Below, in pieces: positions 18,025 through 26,245 of a DNA stretch of 64,000 bases (the stretch's first letter is position 1; the number at the start of each line of letters is the position of its first letter). Source of the stretch: Caryophanales bacterium (lineage in GTDB: Bacteria; Bacillota; Bacilli; Exiguobacteriales; Exiguobacteriaceae); assembly GCA_902363455.1 (NCBI GenBank), contig CABJAC010000003.1:62001-126000 (forward strand). The letters run 5' to 3'. Position numbers and translations under genes: made by a program. Under the pieces are notes generated by a model. It searched no databases. It saw only the letters and a program-made list of their open reading frames with translations, and was not told the origin of the DNA.

Positions 18025-18244
18025 TGCACCACATCCCTTCTTTGATGATATATCCCTCTCTGCTGTCCGCCACTTGATCGGACGCCATCTTTTCCAAACG
18101 GTGCGTTTCTAACATCATGTGATTTTTCTGCTTTTGAACGGATAGGACGGGATCGATGGCAAGTACGAGGAAGACTGCAATCGCAGCTAGCGATAAGATG
18201 ACTTCAAGCAAGGTGAACCCATCTTCCTGATCTGTTCGCTTCAC
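17936..18244 (-). CDS. comGE: ComGE-like minor pseudopilin
   Basis: 102 residues from a GTG at 18244 with GAGGTG five bases upstream. N-terminus MKRTDQEDGFTLLEVILS carries the prepilin peptidase site (G|FTLLE) and the membrane helix. It ends inside comGF. Role in assembling the competence pseudopilus is inferred from family and order. Confidence 0.8.
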   Translation of the reverse strand: MKRTDQEDGFTLLEVILSLAAIAVFLVLAIDPVLSVQKQKNHMMLETHRLEKMASDQVADSREGYIIKEGMWCIEGLCLASAIRNDAPRSFIGPLAESIPVN

Positions 18245-18248
18245 TCAT

Positions 18249-18716
18249 TCACCTCATTTTTTGAATCACCATTTGATAATTCCCGAGTAAGAATTTAATT
18301 TCATACAATTTTGACGCGGATTGACAATTCCATGTGGCGGCATACGTCGAATGGTAACTTTTAAAATAAATCGTCCGTCCGGTTAAAGGAACGACACACA
18401 TATGACCGGGTTGGAAGACACGTTGCCACAATAAGCGGTCGTTAGCCATGACAAGATAACCTGTTCCATCACTTCTCCATCGAAATTGTATTTGACTCTG
18501 ATCACTCGTTTTCGAATATTGAAGCAGACGCAACGTTTGGATATCTTGTTTGAGCATCGCGATATCCTGTTCCAGCGTATACAGGGCTGGTCGATGATTG
18601 ACGACAGTCGGCAATAAAAAGAGTAATAACATACCAATCATGACTAAAACCACTGTCAATTCGAGTAAGGTAAATCCGTTATTTGACTTTCGTAAGTTCT
18701 CCGGTCTTCGCATCAT
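18249..18716 (-). CDS. comGD: ComGD-like minor pseudopilin
   Basis: About 155 residues from ATG 18716 (a second ATG follows at 18713), AGGAG ten bases upstream. NNGFTLLELTVVLVMIGML is the processed type IV pilin-like N-terminus; the rest is a beta-rich soluble domain. Starts inside comGC and stops four bases before comGE. Confidence 0.82.
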   Translation of the reverse strand: MMRRPENLRKSNNGFTLLELTVVLVMIGMLLLFLLPTVVNHRPALYTLEQDIAMLKQDIQTLRLLQYSKTSDQSQIQFRWRSDGTGYLVMANDRLLWQRVFQPGHMCVVPLTGRTIYFKSYHSTYAATWNCQSASKLYEIKFLLGNYQMVIQKMR

Positions 18717-18996
18717 ACGTATAGGTCTCCTGATCGCAAGCCAGCTCATTTGGTTTTTCTGCTGTTCCCCGGTTGATGGTCTGAAGTGATTCTGGATATT
18801 TTTTCTCCCTCGCGTAGTGGAGATTCACTTCAGAACGTACCACCCGGACATTCGCTTCACAACTGACACCTTTCGCTTGATCTTTGCCGCTTGTCATCGT
18901 TGGGATCAAGACAAGCAGTAATAAAGAGATAATTAAAAGAACGGCTGCCATTTCAAGCAAAGTAAAACCGCGTTGATTGTTGATAAATCGTTTCAC
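18679..18996 (-). CDS. comGC: ComGC major pseudopilin
   Basis: Main subunit of the competence pseudopilus. 105 residues; NQRGFTLLEMAAVLLIISL has the ComC (prepilin peptidase) cleavage site and conserved Glu5 of the mature protein, followed by a short soluble domain with two cysteines (SCEAN and ACDQE) that could form the disulfide known in ComGC. Lies between comGB and comGD. Confidence 0.93.
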   Translation of the reverse strand: MKRFINNQRGFTLLEMAAVLLIISLLLLVLIPTMTSGKDQAKGVSCEANVRVVRSEVNLHYAREKKYPESLQTINRGTAEKPNELACDQETYTYDAKTGELTKVK

Positions 18997-19017
18997 GTCA
19001 CCGACTCCTCGTCTTTT

Positions 19018-19977
19018 TTAAAATGGAAGTTGCTGAATGGCAAGTTGGATAGGGTAATACAAAATCAGAAATAACGTTCCGGTCATAACTGTCAAACCGC
19101 CATATAAGGCCGGTTCAACCAACAGTAATTTCTTTTCCACTTCGTCTTCAATCGCTTCGTGTAATAAAGTGGCCTGTTCTAACAACAAAGGACCTAAGTC
19201 TCCACTTTCTCTTGCAATATGAACCAATCCGACCGTTTCGACATCGATAATTTTTTCATCCCGCATCGCATCCGACAAAGGCTGTCCCCTTTGTTGTCGT
19301 TGATGCAAGACACGATACATCTGTTTCTTTTTTCCGGTTTGCCCCTTCTCCAAAGCACGGAAAGCTTCTTCTAGCGAAAAACCAGCATCGATGAAAGAAC
19401 CTACTTCGATCGTAAACAAGTAACTGTAATACAAACGAACTATTTTTTGAACCATCTTCAGTTGTACCAGCCGTTCAATCGGAAGATGACGAAAGAGGAG
19501 AGTCAAAACAAGTACACCGGCAAAGGGAAGAAAAGCTATTCCGTATTTAGCATTAGGATGGGATAAGGGACGGACGAAGCCAGGCAGTGTGTCCGGATTC
19601 GAGAGTTCGAGCAACGAAGGGAACACGTAGAGGGAGTAAAACATAAACAACAACATCAGGCTCACGGCAAGCACGATCGGATAACGCGCCATCTTCCAAA
19701 ACTTCTTTTTCATCTGACTCTCAAGATCAAGCAGTCGGATGACTTGCTTCAAAATCATCAGGGGGCGTTCCGTCTCATCCCCTACCTTCAGTAATTGCTG
19801 TAGAGCGATTGGGAGATTCAGCGGTTCAAGCGCTGTAGATAGTCGATGTCCGTCTTGTAAACGAGTTTGAATTTCGTGAACAACAGGAATGAGTAACGGT
19901 TCCTCGAAACGAATTAAAATGTCGAGTGCTTCTTTAGTCGAAATCCCTTTTTCTAACAGACGATGAAATCGATTCAA
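19018..19977 (-). CDS. comGB: ComGB, polytopic membrane protein of the competence pseudopilus
   Basis: GspF/PilC-like inner-membrane platform protein. 319 residues with two helical GspF domains and membrane helices near 110-130, 155-170 and 290-312; IDVETVGLVHIARESGDLGPLL is a typical GspF motif. Its ATG overlaps the comGA stop by four bases. Confidence 0.92.
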   Translation of the reverse strand: MNRFHRLLEKGISTKEALDILIRFEEPLLIPVVHEIQTRLQDGHRLSTALEPLNLPIALQQLLKVGDETERPLMILKQVIRLLDLESQMKKKFWKMARYPIVLAVSLMLLFMFYSLYVFPSLLELSNPDTLPGFVRPLSHPNAKYGIAFLPFAGVLVLTLLFRHLPIERLVQLKMVQKIVRLYYSYLFTIEVGSFIDAGFSLEEAFRALEKGQTGKKKQMYRVLHQRQQRGQPLSDAMRDEKIIDVETVGLVHIARESGDLGPLLLEQATLLHEAIEDEVEKKLLLVEPALYGGLTVMTGTLFLILYYPIQLAIQQLPF

Positions 19978-20816
19978 GAACCGGCATTTACTTGCGCTAG
20001 TAAGTTGTCGACGGTACAGCGAACGACTCCCTCCTTTCGATACAAGTGAATGATTTTTTTGCAGACAGACAGTTCTTCATTCGTGATACCGAAAGTCTTT
20101 AAGCGGAGCAGGACTTCGTCAATTGAGCCTGCATGCAGGGTGAACAGTACGACATGACCGCTTAACGCTGCATTGATGGTCAACCGGGCTGCTTCTGCCG
20201 TGCGTACTTCACCGAAAACAATCCAGTCCGGATCTGCCCGTAAAATTTCTTCAAAACAATGGTTGACGTTAAATCCTGCTTTCTCATTCAATTCGAGTTG
20301 TAAAATACCCGGCACGGTGCATTCGACCGGATCTTCGACCGAGATGATTCGTTTTCCTTCCATCGAAGCCATCAAGGAATAAAGCATTGTTGTCTTGCCG
20401 GCTCCGGTCGTCCCTGAAATGACGATACAACCGTGTGTCTGTTGCCGCAGCCAGGATAAGTCGCGTTCAGGATCAAGTAAGGAAGAGGCGATTTCATGAG
20501 AGACGACCGCGCGGTAAAAACGCCAGGACATGGCATCACCAAATCGGCTTGGTAAAATGGAGACACGCATCCCATGTTCGTCAAGCGGATACAACCCACT
20601 TTGCGGAATTCGCTCGTTTTGTTCCTTTAAGTTGGCTTCATAGCGGATATGACTGACAATGGCACGATACTTCTCAATTGGTAAAGAGGATTGTTCTGTT
20701 AATCCATCACTTGCACGACAGATGACTTGTGCCAACCGTTCACCCGGCAGGAAGTGGACATCCGTTGCCCCCATCGCTTCACTTTGACAAATCAATTGAC
20801 CAATCTGTTCTCTCAA
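19974..20816 (-). CDS. comGA: ComGA, traffic ATPase of the competence pseudopilus
   Basis: GspE/PilB-type hexameric ATPase that drives pseudopilus assembly at the membrane. 280 residues from a UUG start with AAGGAGGTG upstream. Walker A GTTGAGKTTM (about 134-143), Asp box SVEDPVE, Walker B-like WIVFGEVRTAEAARL and HVVLFTLHAGS follow. It is shorter than the roughly 350 residues I remember for B. subtilis ComGA, mostly in the C-domain. First gene of comGA-GG. There is almost no room for a promoter between its start and the mgsR terminator. Confidence 0.93.
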   Translation of the reverse strand: MREQIGQLICQSEAMGATDVHFLPGERLAQVICRASDGLTEQSSLPIEKYRAIVSHIRYEANLKEQNERIPQSGLYPLDEHGMRVSILPSRFGDAMSWRFYRAVVSHEIASSLLDPERDLSWLRQQTHGCIVISGTTGAGKTTMLYSLMASMEGKRIISVEDPVECTVPGILQLELNEKAGFNVNHCFEEILRADPDWIVFGEVRTAEAARLTINAALSGHVVLFTLHAGSIDEVLLRLKTFGITNEELSVCKKIIHLYRKEGVVRCTVDNLLAQVNAGS

Positions 20817-20842
20817 TTCAGCACCTCCTTAAACAAAAAGTA

Positions 20843-20876
20843 CACAAAAAAAGAAGCCGAAACAAATCGGCTTCTT
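20843..20876 (-). terminator. Terminator between mgsR and comGA
   Basis: AAGAAGCCGA and TCGGCTTCTT pair over a five-to-six-base loop; the minus strand continues with seven U residues immediately after the mgsR stop. Confidence 0.87.
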
Positions 20877-21262
20877 TAAGATACTTGGGCAACAATTCGG
20901 TTTTTACGCTTCGCAAGTGTCTCGAGTCCTGGTTTATCGTACCCGATTACAAGTTGTTTGCCGTCAGTGATGATTGGACGACGTAATAATTTTGGATTGT
21001 CGCTCATTAAACGAAGCAATTCACTCAATTTCATGTCATCGACATCGATTCCTAAATCTTTGAATGCTTGGCTGCGTGTTGCCAGTAAACTTTCGATTCC
21101 ATCCGTCGACAGTTTGAGCAATTCCATTAATTCGTCTACTGTTGGAGCATTTCTGAACAGATGACGTTCCTCTACATCAACATGTTCCTCTTTTAACCAT
21201 GATTTCGTTTTACGACAAGATGTACAGCTTGGATATGTGAAAAATATCAACTCATTCGCCAT
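20876..21262 (-). CDS. mgsR: Spx/ArsC-family regulator, MgsR-like
   Basis: Spx paralogue that binds the RNA polymerase alpha subunit to redirect transcription under stress. 128 residues with the redox switch CTSC at Cys13-Cys16 and the family TRSQAFKDLGIDVDDM and RRPIITDGKQLVIGYD segments. Placement between yqgY and comG, as for B. subtilis yqgZ/mgsR, favours MgsR over Spx. The ATG at 21262 is used over an in-frame start at 21280 because GGAGGAGC lies just before it. Upstream is a striking repeated operator (separate entry). Confidence 0.85.
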   Translation of the reverse strand: MANELIFFTYPSCTSCRKTKSWLKEEHVDVEERHLFRNAPTVDELMELLKLSTDGIESLLATRSQAFKDLGIDVDDMKLSELLRLMSDNPKLLRRPIITDGKQLVIGYDKPGLETLAKRKNRIVAQVS

Positions 21263-21303
21263 TATTGCTCCTCCTCTCAAAATATGCGCTTCTCATTACA
21301 GAA

Positions 21304-21355
21304 ACTATAGCATGCTTTTTTACCTTTGTACACCTTTTGTACAACTATTGTACAA
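21304..21355 (-). promoter_or_regulatory. mgsR promoter with three TTGTACAA-type palindromes
   Basis: TGTACA (21327-21332), a 17-base spacer and extended TGC-TATAGT (-10 at 21304-21309) form a sigma-A promoter. TTGTACAA-type palindromes lie at 21326-21333 (last base C on the plus strand), 21337-21344 and 21348-21355, an exact 11-base period. The first one covers the -35 and the other two lie upstream on the same helix face. The binding protein is unknown to me. Confidence 0.7.
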
Positions 21356-21487
21356 GTTTTTTTCAAACTTCATCTTTTGTTCACAGTTATTCCTTAACAA
21401 ACACTAGAACATGATGGACGGATGATTGTTTGCTTGGTAAAATAAGTACGTATATTGACTATCTGTCGGATTTAGGGGGTTATATGA

Positions 21488-21751
21488 ATGGGGAGAATGT
21501 ACCGCGTACTCGGATTTTGGACTGGCATCATTGCAGTCATGGCATTTATCGGCGCTCTAGGTGGAGACGCTAGCTCAAGTGAGCATACGGATTCATTTTT
21601 AGTTATGGGCTTTGTCTTCTTGGCACAAACAGTATTCTTTGCAGCATTAGGCTATCTTCGCCTGACTGAAAAAACGTATGTCTACATTTTTGCAGCGTAC
21701 TTAACAGTATTCTTCATCGTCTTCACATATTGGTCCAACTTCCAAATGTGA
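21488..21751 (+). CDS. DUF2626 family membrane protein (YqgY)
   Basis: 87-residue protein with three hydrophobic segments (about 5-24, 38-56 and 62-83) and conserved MYRVLGFWTGIIAVMAFIG start. Function unknown; conserved beside mgsR in Bacillus. AGGGGG lies eight to nine bases before the ATG at 21488. It is divergent from mgsR and convergent with yqgX. Confidence 0.82.
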   Translation: MGRMYRVLGFWTGIIAVMAFIGALGGDASSSEHTDSFLVMGFVFLAQTVFFAALGYLRLTEKTYVYIFAAYLTVFFIVFTYWSNFQM

Positions 21752-21755
21752 ATGA

Positions 21756-21792
21756 AAAATCCCTCGCCTTCAAAAGAAGGTGAGGGATTTTT
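21756..21792. terminator. Bidirectional terminator between yqgY and yqgX
   Basis: AAATCCCTCGCCTTC-AAAA-GAAGGTGAGGGATTT is a 15-pair stem with one wobble, flanked by A-run and T-run. Confidence 0.88.
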
Positions 21793-21802
21793 GTATCTAT
21801 TC

Positions 21803-22420
21803 TTAAAAGAATGGATTCTGTTTAATTTCCTGACGTAAGGTCGTTTGCGGTCCATGACCAGGATAAAATGTTGTATCATGTGGTATTTCAGCAATGATCC
21901 GGTCGATCGAATGCATCAGGACATCCTGATCTCCACCTTCTAAGTCTGTCCGACCCACGCTCTGTTTAAAAATTAAATCACCGGCAAACGCCACTTTTTC
22001 TTGTTTGAAATAAAACGTCACACTTCCCGGCGAGTGACCCGGTGTTTCAAGAACATGCAGTTGAAACGATCCGATTGTCAGTGGTCCGGATTGTAACGTA
22101 TGTTCAGCGGGTTTCACTTTAAGAGGCGGCATATTAAATTTAATGGATCCGTTTAAATTCGGATTCGACAGCCACTTCATTTCGTTAGGATGAAGGTAGG
22201 CAGGGGCGGATGTAAAGCGGCGCAACATATCGACGCCACCAATATGGTCGAAATGGGCATGCGTTAAGAGAATCGCCTCGACTTTTGCGTTACGCCGCTC
22301 GATTTCATCAAAAAAGCGCATGTCTTCGGTTCCTGGATCGATAACGATACATTTCCCTTCTTTAAAAAGCAGATAACCATTTTCTGACGCCATACCTGAA
22401 GTAATACTTACGATTTCCAT
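21803..22420 (-). CDS. Metallo-beta-lactamase-fold hydrolase (YqgX, glyoxalase II-like)
   Basis: 205 residues with the metal-site motif THAHFDHIGG (about 53-62), then ETPGHSPGSV, FAGDLIFKQSVGRTD and FYPGHGPQT, giving a full binuclear metal site. Family members hydrolyse thioesters, and YqgX is a bacillithiol-linked glyoxalase II candidate; the true substrate is not shown here. AAGGAGTTTGATAAG precedes the ATG. Confidence 0.88.
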   Translation of the reverse strand: MEIVSITSGMASENGYLLFKEGKCIVIDPGTEDMRFFDEIERRNAKVEAILLTHAHFDHIGGVDMLRRFTSAPAYLHPNEMKWLSNPNLNGSIKFNMPPLKVKPAEHTLQSGPLTIGSFQLHVLETPGHSPGSVTFYFKQEKVAFAGDLIFKQSVGRTDLEGGDQDVLMHSIDRIIAEIPHDTTFYPGHGPQTTLRQEIKQNPFF

Positions 22421-22586
22421 CTTATCAAACTCCTTTTTAGATCATTCCCCTTTACTATACACGAAATTGTCGAAAGTTCCCGTTCCCCCCTCTCGACTTT
22501 ATCCGCTCAGTCAGCTAAACTAAAAAGTGAGATTTAAGTGAAATCTTCGTGAACTTCATAACGTGATTTTTAAGGGGGAGTACGTC

Positions 22587-22766
22587 ATGCATTTGGATCA
22601 ACCAATCGGTTGGCTTTTCTTTATCGTTGCACTCGTCGGTGTTTGGGCCGTCTTGCGTTCACTTAAGAAACGTCAAATGTTTCCACTCGTATTTGCTGCG
22701 CTGACTGTAATCTTATTCGGTTGGTTTGGTATTGCGACATTGATTTTCGGTGGAATTCCGGCATAA
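22587..22766 (+). CDS. DUF2759 family small membrane protein (YqgW)
   Basis: 59-residue protein with two hydrophobic helices (about 7-23 and 32-54) joined by the basic turn LKKRQ. Function unknown. GGGGGAG six bases before ATG 22587 fixes the start over an in-frame ATG at 22563. It lies between yqgX and ltaS as in Bacillus. Confidence 0.8.
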   Translation: MHLDQPIGWLFFIVALVGVWAVLRSLKKRQMFPLVFAALTVILFGWFGIATLIFGGIPA

Positions 22767-22778
22767 TCATTTTTTTAC

Positions 22779-22819
22779 AAAAAAAGGTCAGCCTTCCGTT
22801 TTGGAAAGCTGACCTTTTT
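22779..22819. terminator. Bidirectional terminator between yqgW and ltaS
   Basis: AAAAAGGTCAGC and GCTGACCTTTTT enclose a second CTTCC/GGAAA pairing; A-run and T-run flank the stem on both strands. Confidence 0.87.
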
Positions 22820-22837
22820 GCGTACTAAAAGCAGGTA

Positions 22838-22862
22838 CAGGGACGATTCTTCATCGTCCCTG
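22838..22862 (-). other. Perfect hairpin just past the ltaS stop
   Basis: CAGGGACGAT-TCTTC-ATCGTCCCTG is a ten-pair stem between the ltaS stop and the shared terminator. It has no U-run after it, so it may protect the mRNA end more than terminate. Confidence 0.6.
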
Positions 22863-22867
22863 ACTGT

Positions 22868-24793
22868 TTATTTGGATGTCTGTAAGAAACGCAACAAGTC
22901 TCCATAAATGACTTTGTCGGATAATCCAAGTTCTTTTTCCGATTGTTTCACCGACTCTTTACAAATAGCACCGTCTTTTTCATCTGTGACTTCCTCACCG
23001 GTTTTCCGGTCGTAACACGTTTCTTGCGTGTAGACCGTTTTATCGGTGATGACTGATCCATCACGGAACAGTGCGTAATCTTTGTGTTCTTTCGAGAACA
23101 AGTCTGTTCCGAACAAGACTTCGTCTTCAAAATTGTGACCCAACAGATTCAACAGCGTCGGTTTGATGTCGATTTGACTTGCAACATCCTCATGTTTCAC
23201 GCCTTTCTCTTGTCCAGGTAAGTGAACGACAAACGGTACACGTTGCAATTGCGCAACATCGTACGGTGTCAACTCATCTTTTTTCATCAATTCTGCCATT
23301 GCGGCATTATGGTTTGTTGAAATACCATAGTGATCGCCGTACAGCATGAAGATCGTGTCATCCCATGTACCGTCTTTCTTTAATCCTTCAATAAACTTAC
23401 CAAGTGCCATGTCTTGATACGCAAGCGCTTGAACATAGTGGTTCAAGGTTGTCGAACTCGTTTCAAGTGGTGGAACGAGTTCATGTTCAGGTTTCGGCAT
23501 TTCAAACGGATAATGGTTCGTCAACGTAATGAATTTCGAATAGAATGGGCGCGGAAGATCTTTCAGCATCGGTAACGACTGCTCAAAGAACTTGTCGTCC
23601 AGCAATCCCCACTCTGTTAAATCTTCCGGATTACCTAAATCGTAATCTGTTTCAGAGAAGAAACGATCGACTCCAAAGCTGTTGTATACGATATCCCGAT
23701 TCCAGAATGATTTATTGTTCGCATGGAAAACAGCAGAATAATAACCGTCTTCTTTTAGCATCTCCGGTGTTGCACGGAATTCATTTTCTCCGTTTGTGAA
23801 GAATGCTGAACCACGACCAAGTGGATAAATCGAGTTTTCAAGAATAAATTCCGCATCGGCGGTTTTCCCCTGACCTGTGTTGTGGTAGAAGTTATCCCAG
23901 TAATGCGACTCTTTGATCAATTTGTTGAGGTTCGGTGTGATTTCTTGACCGTTTGGTGCTTTTAAGCCCACCGCAAATGATTGAGCAGACTCAAACGATA
24001 CTACGATGACGTTTTTCCCTTCGTACTTGCCGAACATCGCCGGATTCGGTTTAGCATACTTCGAATCCACAAAACCTTGGACTTCGGACAATTCTGAACT
24101 GTCTGCCATCGCTTTTTGTGCCGATGTTTTTGATTGAATCAAGGCATCGTACATATGGAAGTTAAATGTCCCGATGTTTTTGACGAGCAACTCGCGATCA
24201 AACGCACGTGTCAGTAATTCCGGACGCTCTGTTTCAGCAAGCGCCAAGTTCCCAAGGAAAACGACCGTTGCCGCAACAAAAGCAAGAATCGCACGACCAC
24301 GCGAAGCGATATTTTTTGACATATCCATTTTCCGTAAGAAAAACGGAAGAATCAATAAGTCACCGACAATCAAGAGATCCGCCCAAGTTAACAATGAGCC
24401 GAGTGAAGCGGAAACTGTTTCTGCGTTCGATGTTTGGAACAGAACCGGTAGTGTCAGATAATCGTTGAAGAAACGGAAGAAAATGATATCCGCATATAAG
24501 ACGAGTGTCGCTACGACAAGTGTCCCGTAGATGAACCATTTTTGGACGTTTCCACGGAAGAAGAAACTGAATCCAAACATAAACAATGCCGAACTGATTG
24601 GATTAATCAAAAGGATGAACGCTTGTGCCGAGTTTGTAACCGGCACGTTGAAAAACAGTGTATACGCTAAATACGTTTTTAACCAAATCAAAAGTGTCGC
24701 AATCCAAAAGACTTTGTGCTCTTTATAGGTGCTGCGAACACTTTGTCCCATCTTTAGTCGCATACGCGACCAGATGCCAGAGTCTTGCTGCAT
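22868..24793 (-). CDS. Lipoteichoic acid synthase family protein (LtaS/YqgS-like)
   Basis: Membrane sulfatase-fold enzyme that polymerises glycerol-phosphate from phosphatidylglycerol. 641 residues: about five N-terminal membrane helices (30-50, 58-80, 86-106, 138-154, 168-186), then an extracellular alkaline-phosphatase-like domain. Catalytic and metal residues are visible: Glu268 in VVSFESAQSF, the nucleophile Thr311 in GQGKTADAEF, and the Asp-His pair in LYGDHYG. ALAETE near 185-190 could be the signal-peptidase site that releases the domain. AGGAGGCAGG precedes the ATG. It could be the main synthase or a primase paralogue; this needs the other copies in the genome. Confidence 0.9.
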   Translation of the reverse strand: MQQDSGIWSRMRLKMGQSVRSTYKEHKVFWIATLLIWLKTYLAYTLFFNVPVTNSAQAFILLINPISSALFMFGFSFFFRGNVQKWFIYGTLVVATLVLYADIIFFRFFNDYLTLPVLFQTSNAETVSASLGSLLTWADLLIVGDLLILPFFLRKMDMSKNIASRGRAILAFVAATVVFLGNLALAETERPELLTRAFDRELLVKNIGTFNFHMYDALIQSKTSAQKAMADSSELSEVQGFVDSKYAKPNPAMFGKYEGKNVIVVSFESAQSFAVGLKAPNGQEITPNLNKLIKESHYWDNFYHNTGQGKTADAEFILENSIYPLGRGSAFFTNGENEFRATPEMLKEDGYYSAVFHANNKSFWNRDIVYNSFGVDRFFSETDYDLGNPEDLTEWGLLDDKFFEQSLPMLKDLPRPFYSKFITLTNHYPFEMPKPEHELVPPLETSSTTLNHYVQALAYQDMALGKFIEGLKKDGTWDDTIFMLYGDHYGISTNHNAAMAELMKKDELTPYDVAQLQRVPFVVHLPGQEKGVKHEDVASQIDIKPTLLNLLGHNFEDEVLFGTDLFSKEHKDYALFRDGSVITDKTVYTQETCYDRKTGEEVTDEKDGAICKESVKQSEKELGLSDKVIYGDLLRFLQTSK

Positions 24794-24884
24794 AAAAACC
24801 TGCCTCCTAATATACGTGTGTCCTTTAAACCGAACTTTTACACGACTTACATAACTTATCTATTTATACCCGTATCACGTGAAA

Positions 24885-24913
24885 ATTCTACGCCTACTTT
24901 TACAAAAATGCAA
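24885..24913 (-). promoter_or_regulatory. ltaS-like gene promoter
   Basis: TTGCAT (24908-24913), a 17-base spacer and TAGAAT (24885-24890) on the minus strand, about 90 bases before the start codon. Confidence 0.65.
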
Positions 24914-24967
24914 CCAGAATCCGGTCGATACTTAACAATCACATACTTTTATTACGTTTGTAAATAA

Positions 24968-24998
24968 AAAAAAGATTCGAACTTTCGAATCTTTTTTT
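24968..24998 (-). terminator. Terminator after glcK
   Basis: AAAAGATTCGA and TCGAATCTTTT pair over a four-base loop, followed by eight U residues on the minus strand. Confidence 0.87.
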
Positions 24999-25012
24999 AA
25001 AACTTCGTGTAA

Positions 25013-25963
25013 TTATTTTTTAAGAAACATTTGCTTCGCAAGCCATGCACAACCGATGACTCCTGCATCGTTACCGAGTTCTGCGATTTTAAACGTTGTC
25101 GATTGGAAGACCCGCGGCAAAGCAAAACGTTCAAATGTCTCTTTCAACGGAGCGAGTAGCGCATCGCCCGCTTTTGAGACACCACCACCGATGACGATGA
25201 TTTCCGGATTAAAACTGTTTGCCAAATTCGAAATAGCCAGTCCGAGATGGAACGTCACTTCTTCCACCACTTCTGTTGCTACAGCGTCTCCTTTTGAATA
25301 GGCGGCAAATACATCTTTCGCTGTAACGGCCTTGATTTCATTTAACGAGGAAACCCGACCTTTACGTTTTTCAAGACCTAGCCGTGCGACACCGGTTGCG
25401 GAAGCAATTGTTTCCAAACACCCCTTGCGTCCGCATCCACACATGACTCCGCCTTCCGGCAACATCGTGATATGACCGATCTCACCTGCCATCCCGACTG
25501 TTCCGTGAACGATTTGTCCATTCGTGATTAAACCACCACCAACACCAGTTCCGAGAGTGACGGCAAGAAGCTCTGTCGCACCACTTCCCGCCCCTTTCCA
25601 CATCTCGCCGATAGCCGCTGCATTCGCATCATTTTCAATGACAGCCGGCAAACCCGTTAACCGCTCGAACTCTCCGACCAATTCAAAGTTATTCCAACCG
25701 ATGTTGACTGCTTTTTCAACGACACCTGTATTGAAGTCGATGAATCCTGGCGCACCGATTCCGGCTCCTACAAAATCCTCGACTCGTTTATTGCTTTCTT
25801 GGCATTTCTCAAAAAAAGACCGGGCAATATCACCGGGAATTTGTTGCCCGTCATTTAAGATCACCGTTTCAATTTCCCATTTTTCCACGATTATACCTTG
25901 AAGATCCAAAATTGCCATTTTGACCGTCGTTCCACCGATATCCACACCGAGTAACCACTTCAT
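25013..25963 (-). CDS. glcK: ROK-family glucokinase
   Basis: Phosphorylates glucose with ATP in the cytoplasm. 316 residues with LLGVDIGGTTVKMAILD (phosphate loop), ENDANAAAIGE, TLGTGVGGG, the EIGH catalytic region and the ROK zinc motif CGCGRKGCLE. Three ATGs stand in a row at 25969, 25966 and 25963; AAGGGAGCA is best spaced for the last two. Downstream of yqgQ in the same direction, as in B. subtilis. Confidence 0.95.
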   Translation of the reverse strand: MKWLLGVDIGGTTVKMAILDLQGIIVEKWEIETVILNDGQQIPGDIARSFFEKCQESNKRVEDFVGAGIGAPGFIDFNTGVVEKAVNIGWNNFELVGEFERLTGLPAVIENDANAAAIGEMWKGAGSGATELLAVTLGTGVGGGLITNGQIVHGTVGMAGEIGHITMLPEGGVMCGCGRKGCLETIASATGVARLGLEKRKGRVSSLNEIKAVTAKDVFAAYSKGDAVATEVVEEVTFHLGLAISNLANSFNPEIIVIGGGVSKAGDALLAPLKETFERFALPRVFQSTTFKIAELGNDAGVIGCAWLAKQMFLKK

Positions 25964-26047
25964 CATCATTGCTCCCTTATCCTAAAAAATTTCACTCCCC
26001 TTATTTTAGCCGATTGATCCGTCTATGCAAAGGGTTGCACAATGTTT

Positions 26048-26245
26048 TCAGTCTTTTCTCGATTGTTGCAATTCATATCTTAAAATAAGCTTTGCGGAAT
26101 CATATTGCTTTTTCTCCAGTACACCTGCCTGTTCCAGTTCATCCAGTTCAAGCATCATCATCGCAATATCGGATTCCCGATCGCCGAGGTAAACAATGGT
26201 TCCGTAGGATTTAAGCAACTGCTGAACGTCATAAAGTGTTTTCAT
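26048..26245 (-). CDS. yqgQ: DUF910 family protein YqgQ
   Basis: 65-residue helical protein, YDVQQLLKSYGTIVYLGDRE start and Asp/Glu-rich middle, typical of YqgQ, thought to be a small nucleic-acid-binding protein. Its first 17 bases overlap the end of the M42 peptidase gene; GGGAGC precedes the ATG. It is followed by glcK. Confidence 0.88.
   Translation of the reverse strand: MKTLYDVQQLLKSYGTIVYLGDRESDIAMMMLELDELEQAGVLEKKQYDSAKLILRYELQQSRKD

Noticed and set aside
24866..24891. Sigma-B-like GTAGAA-N14-GGGTAT upstream of the LtaS gene
   Set aside because: The GGGTAT is right but the -35 is poor and overlaps a good sigma-A promoter; presence of sigma-B in this organism is not shown here.
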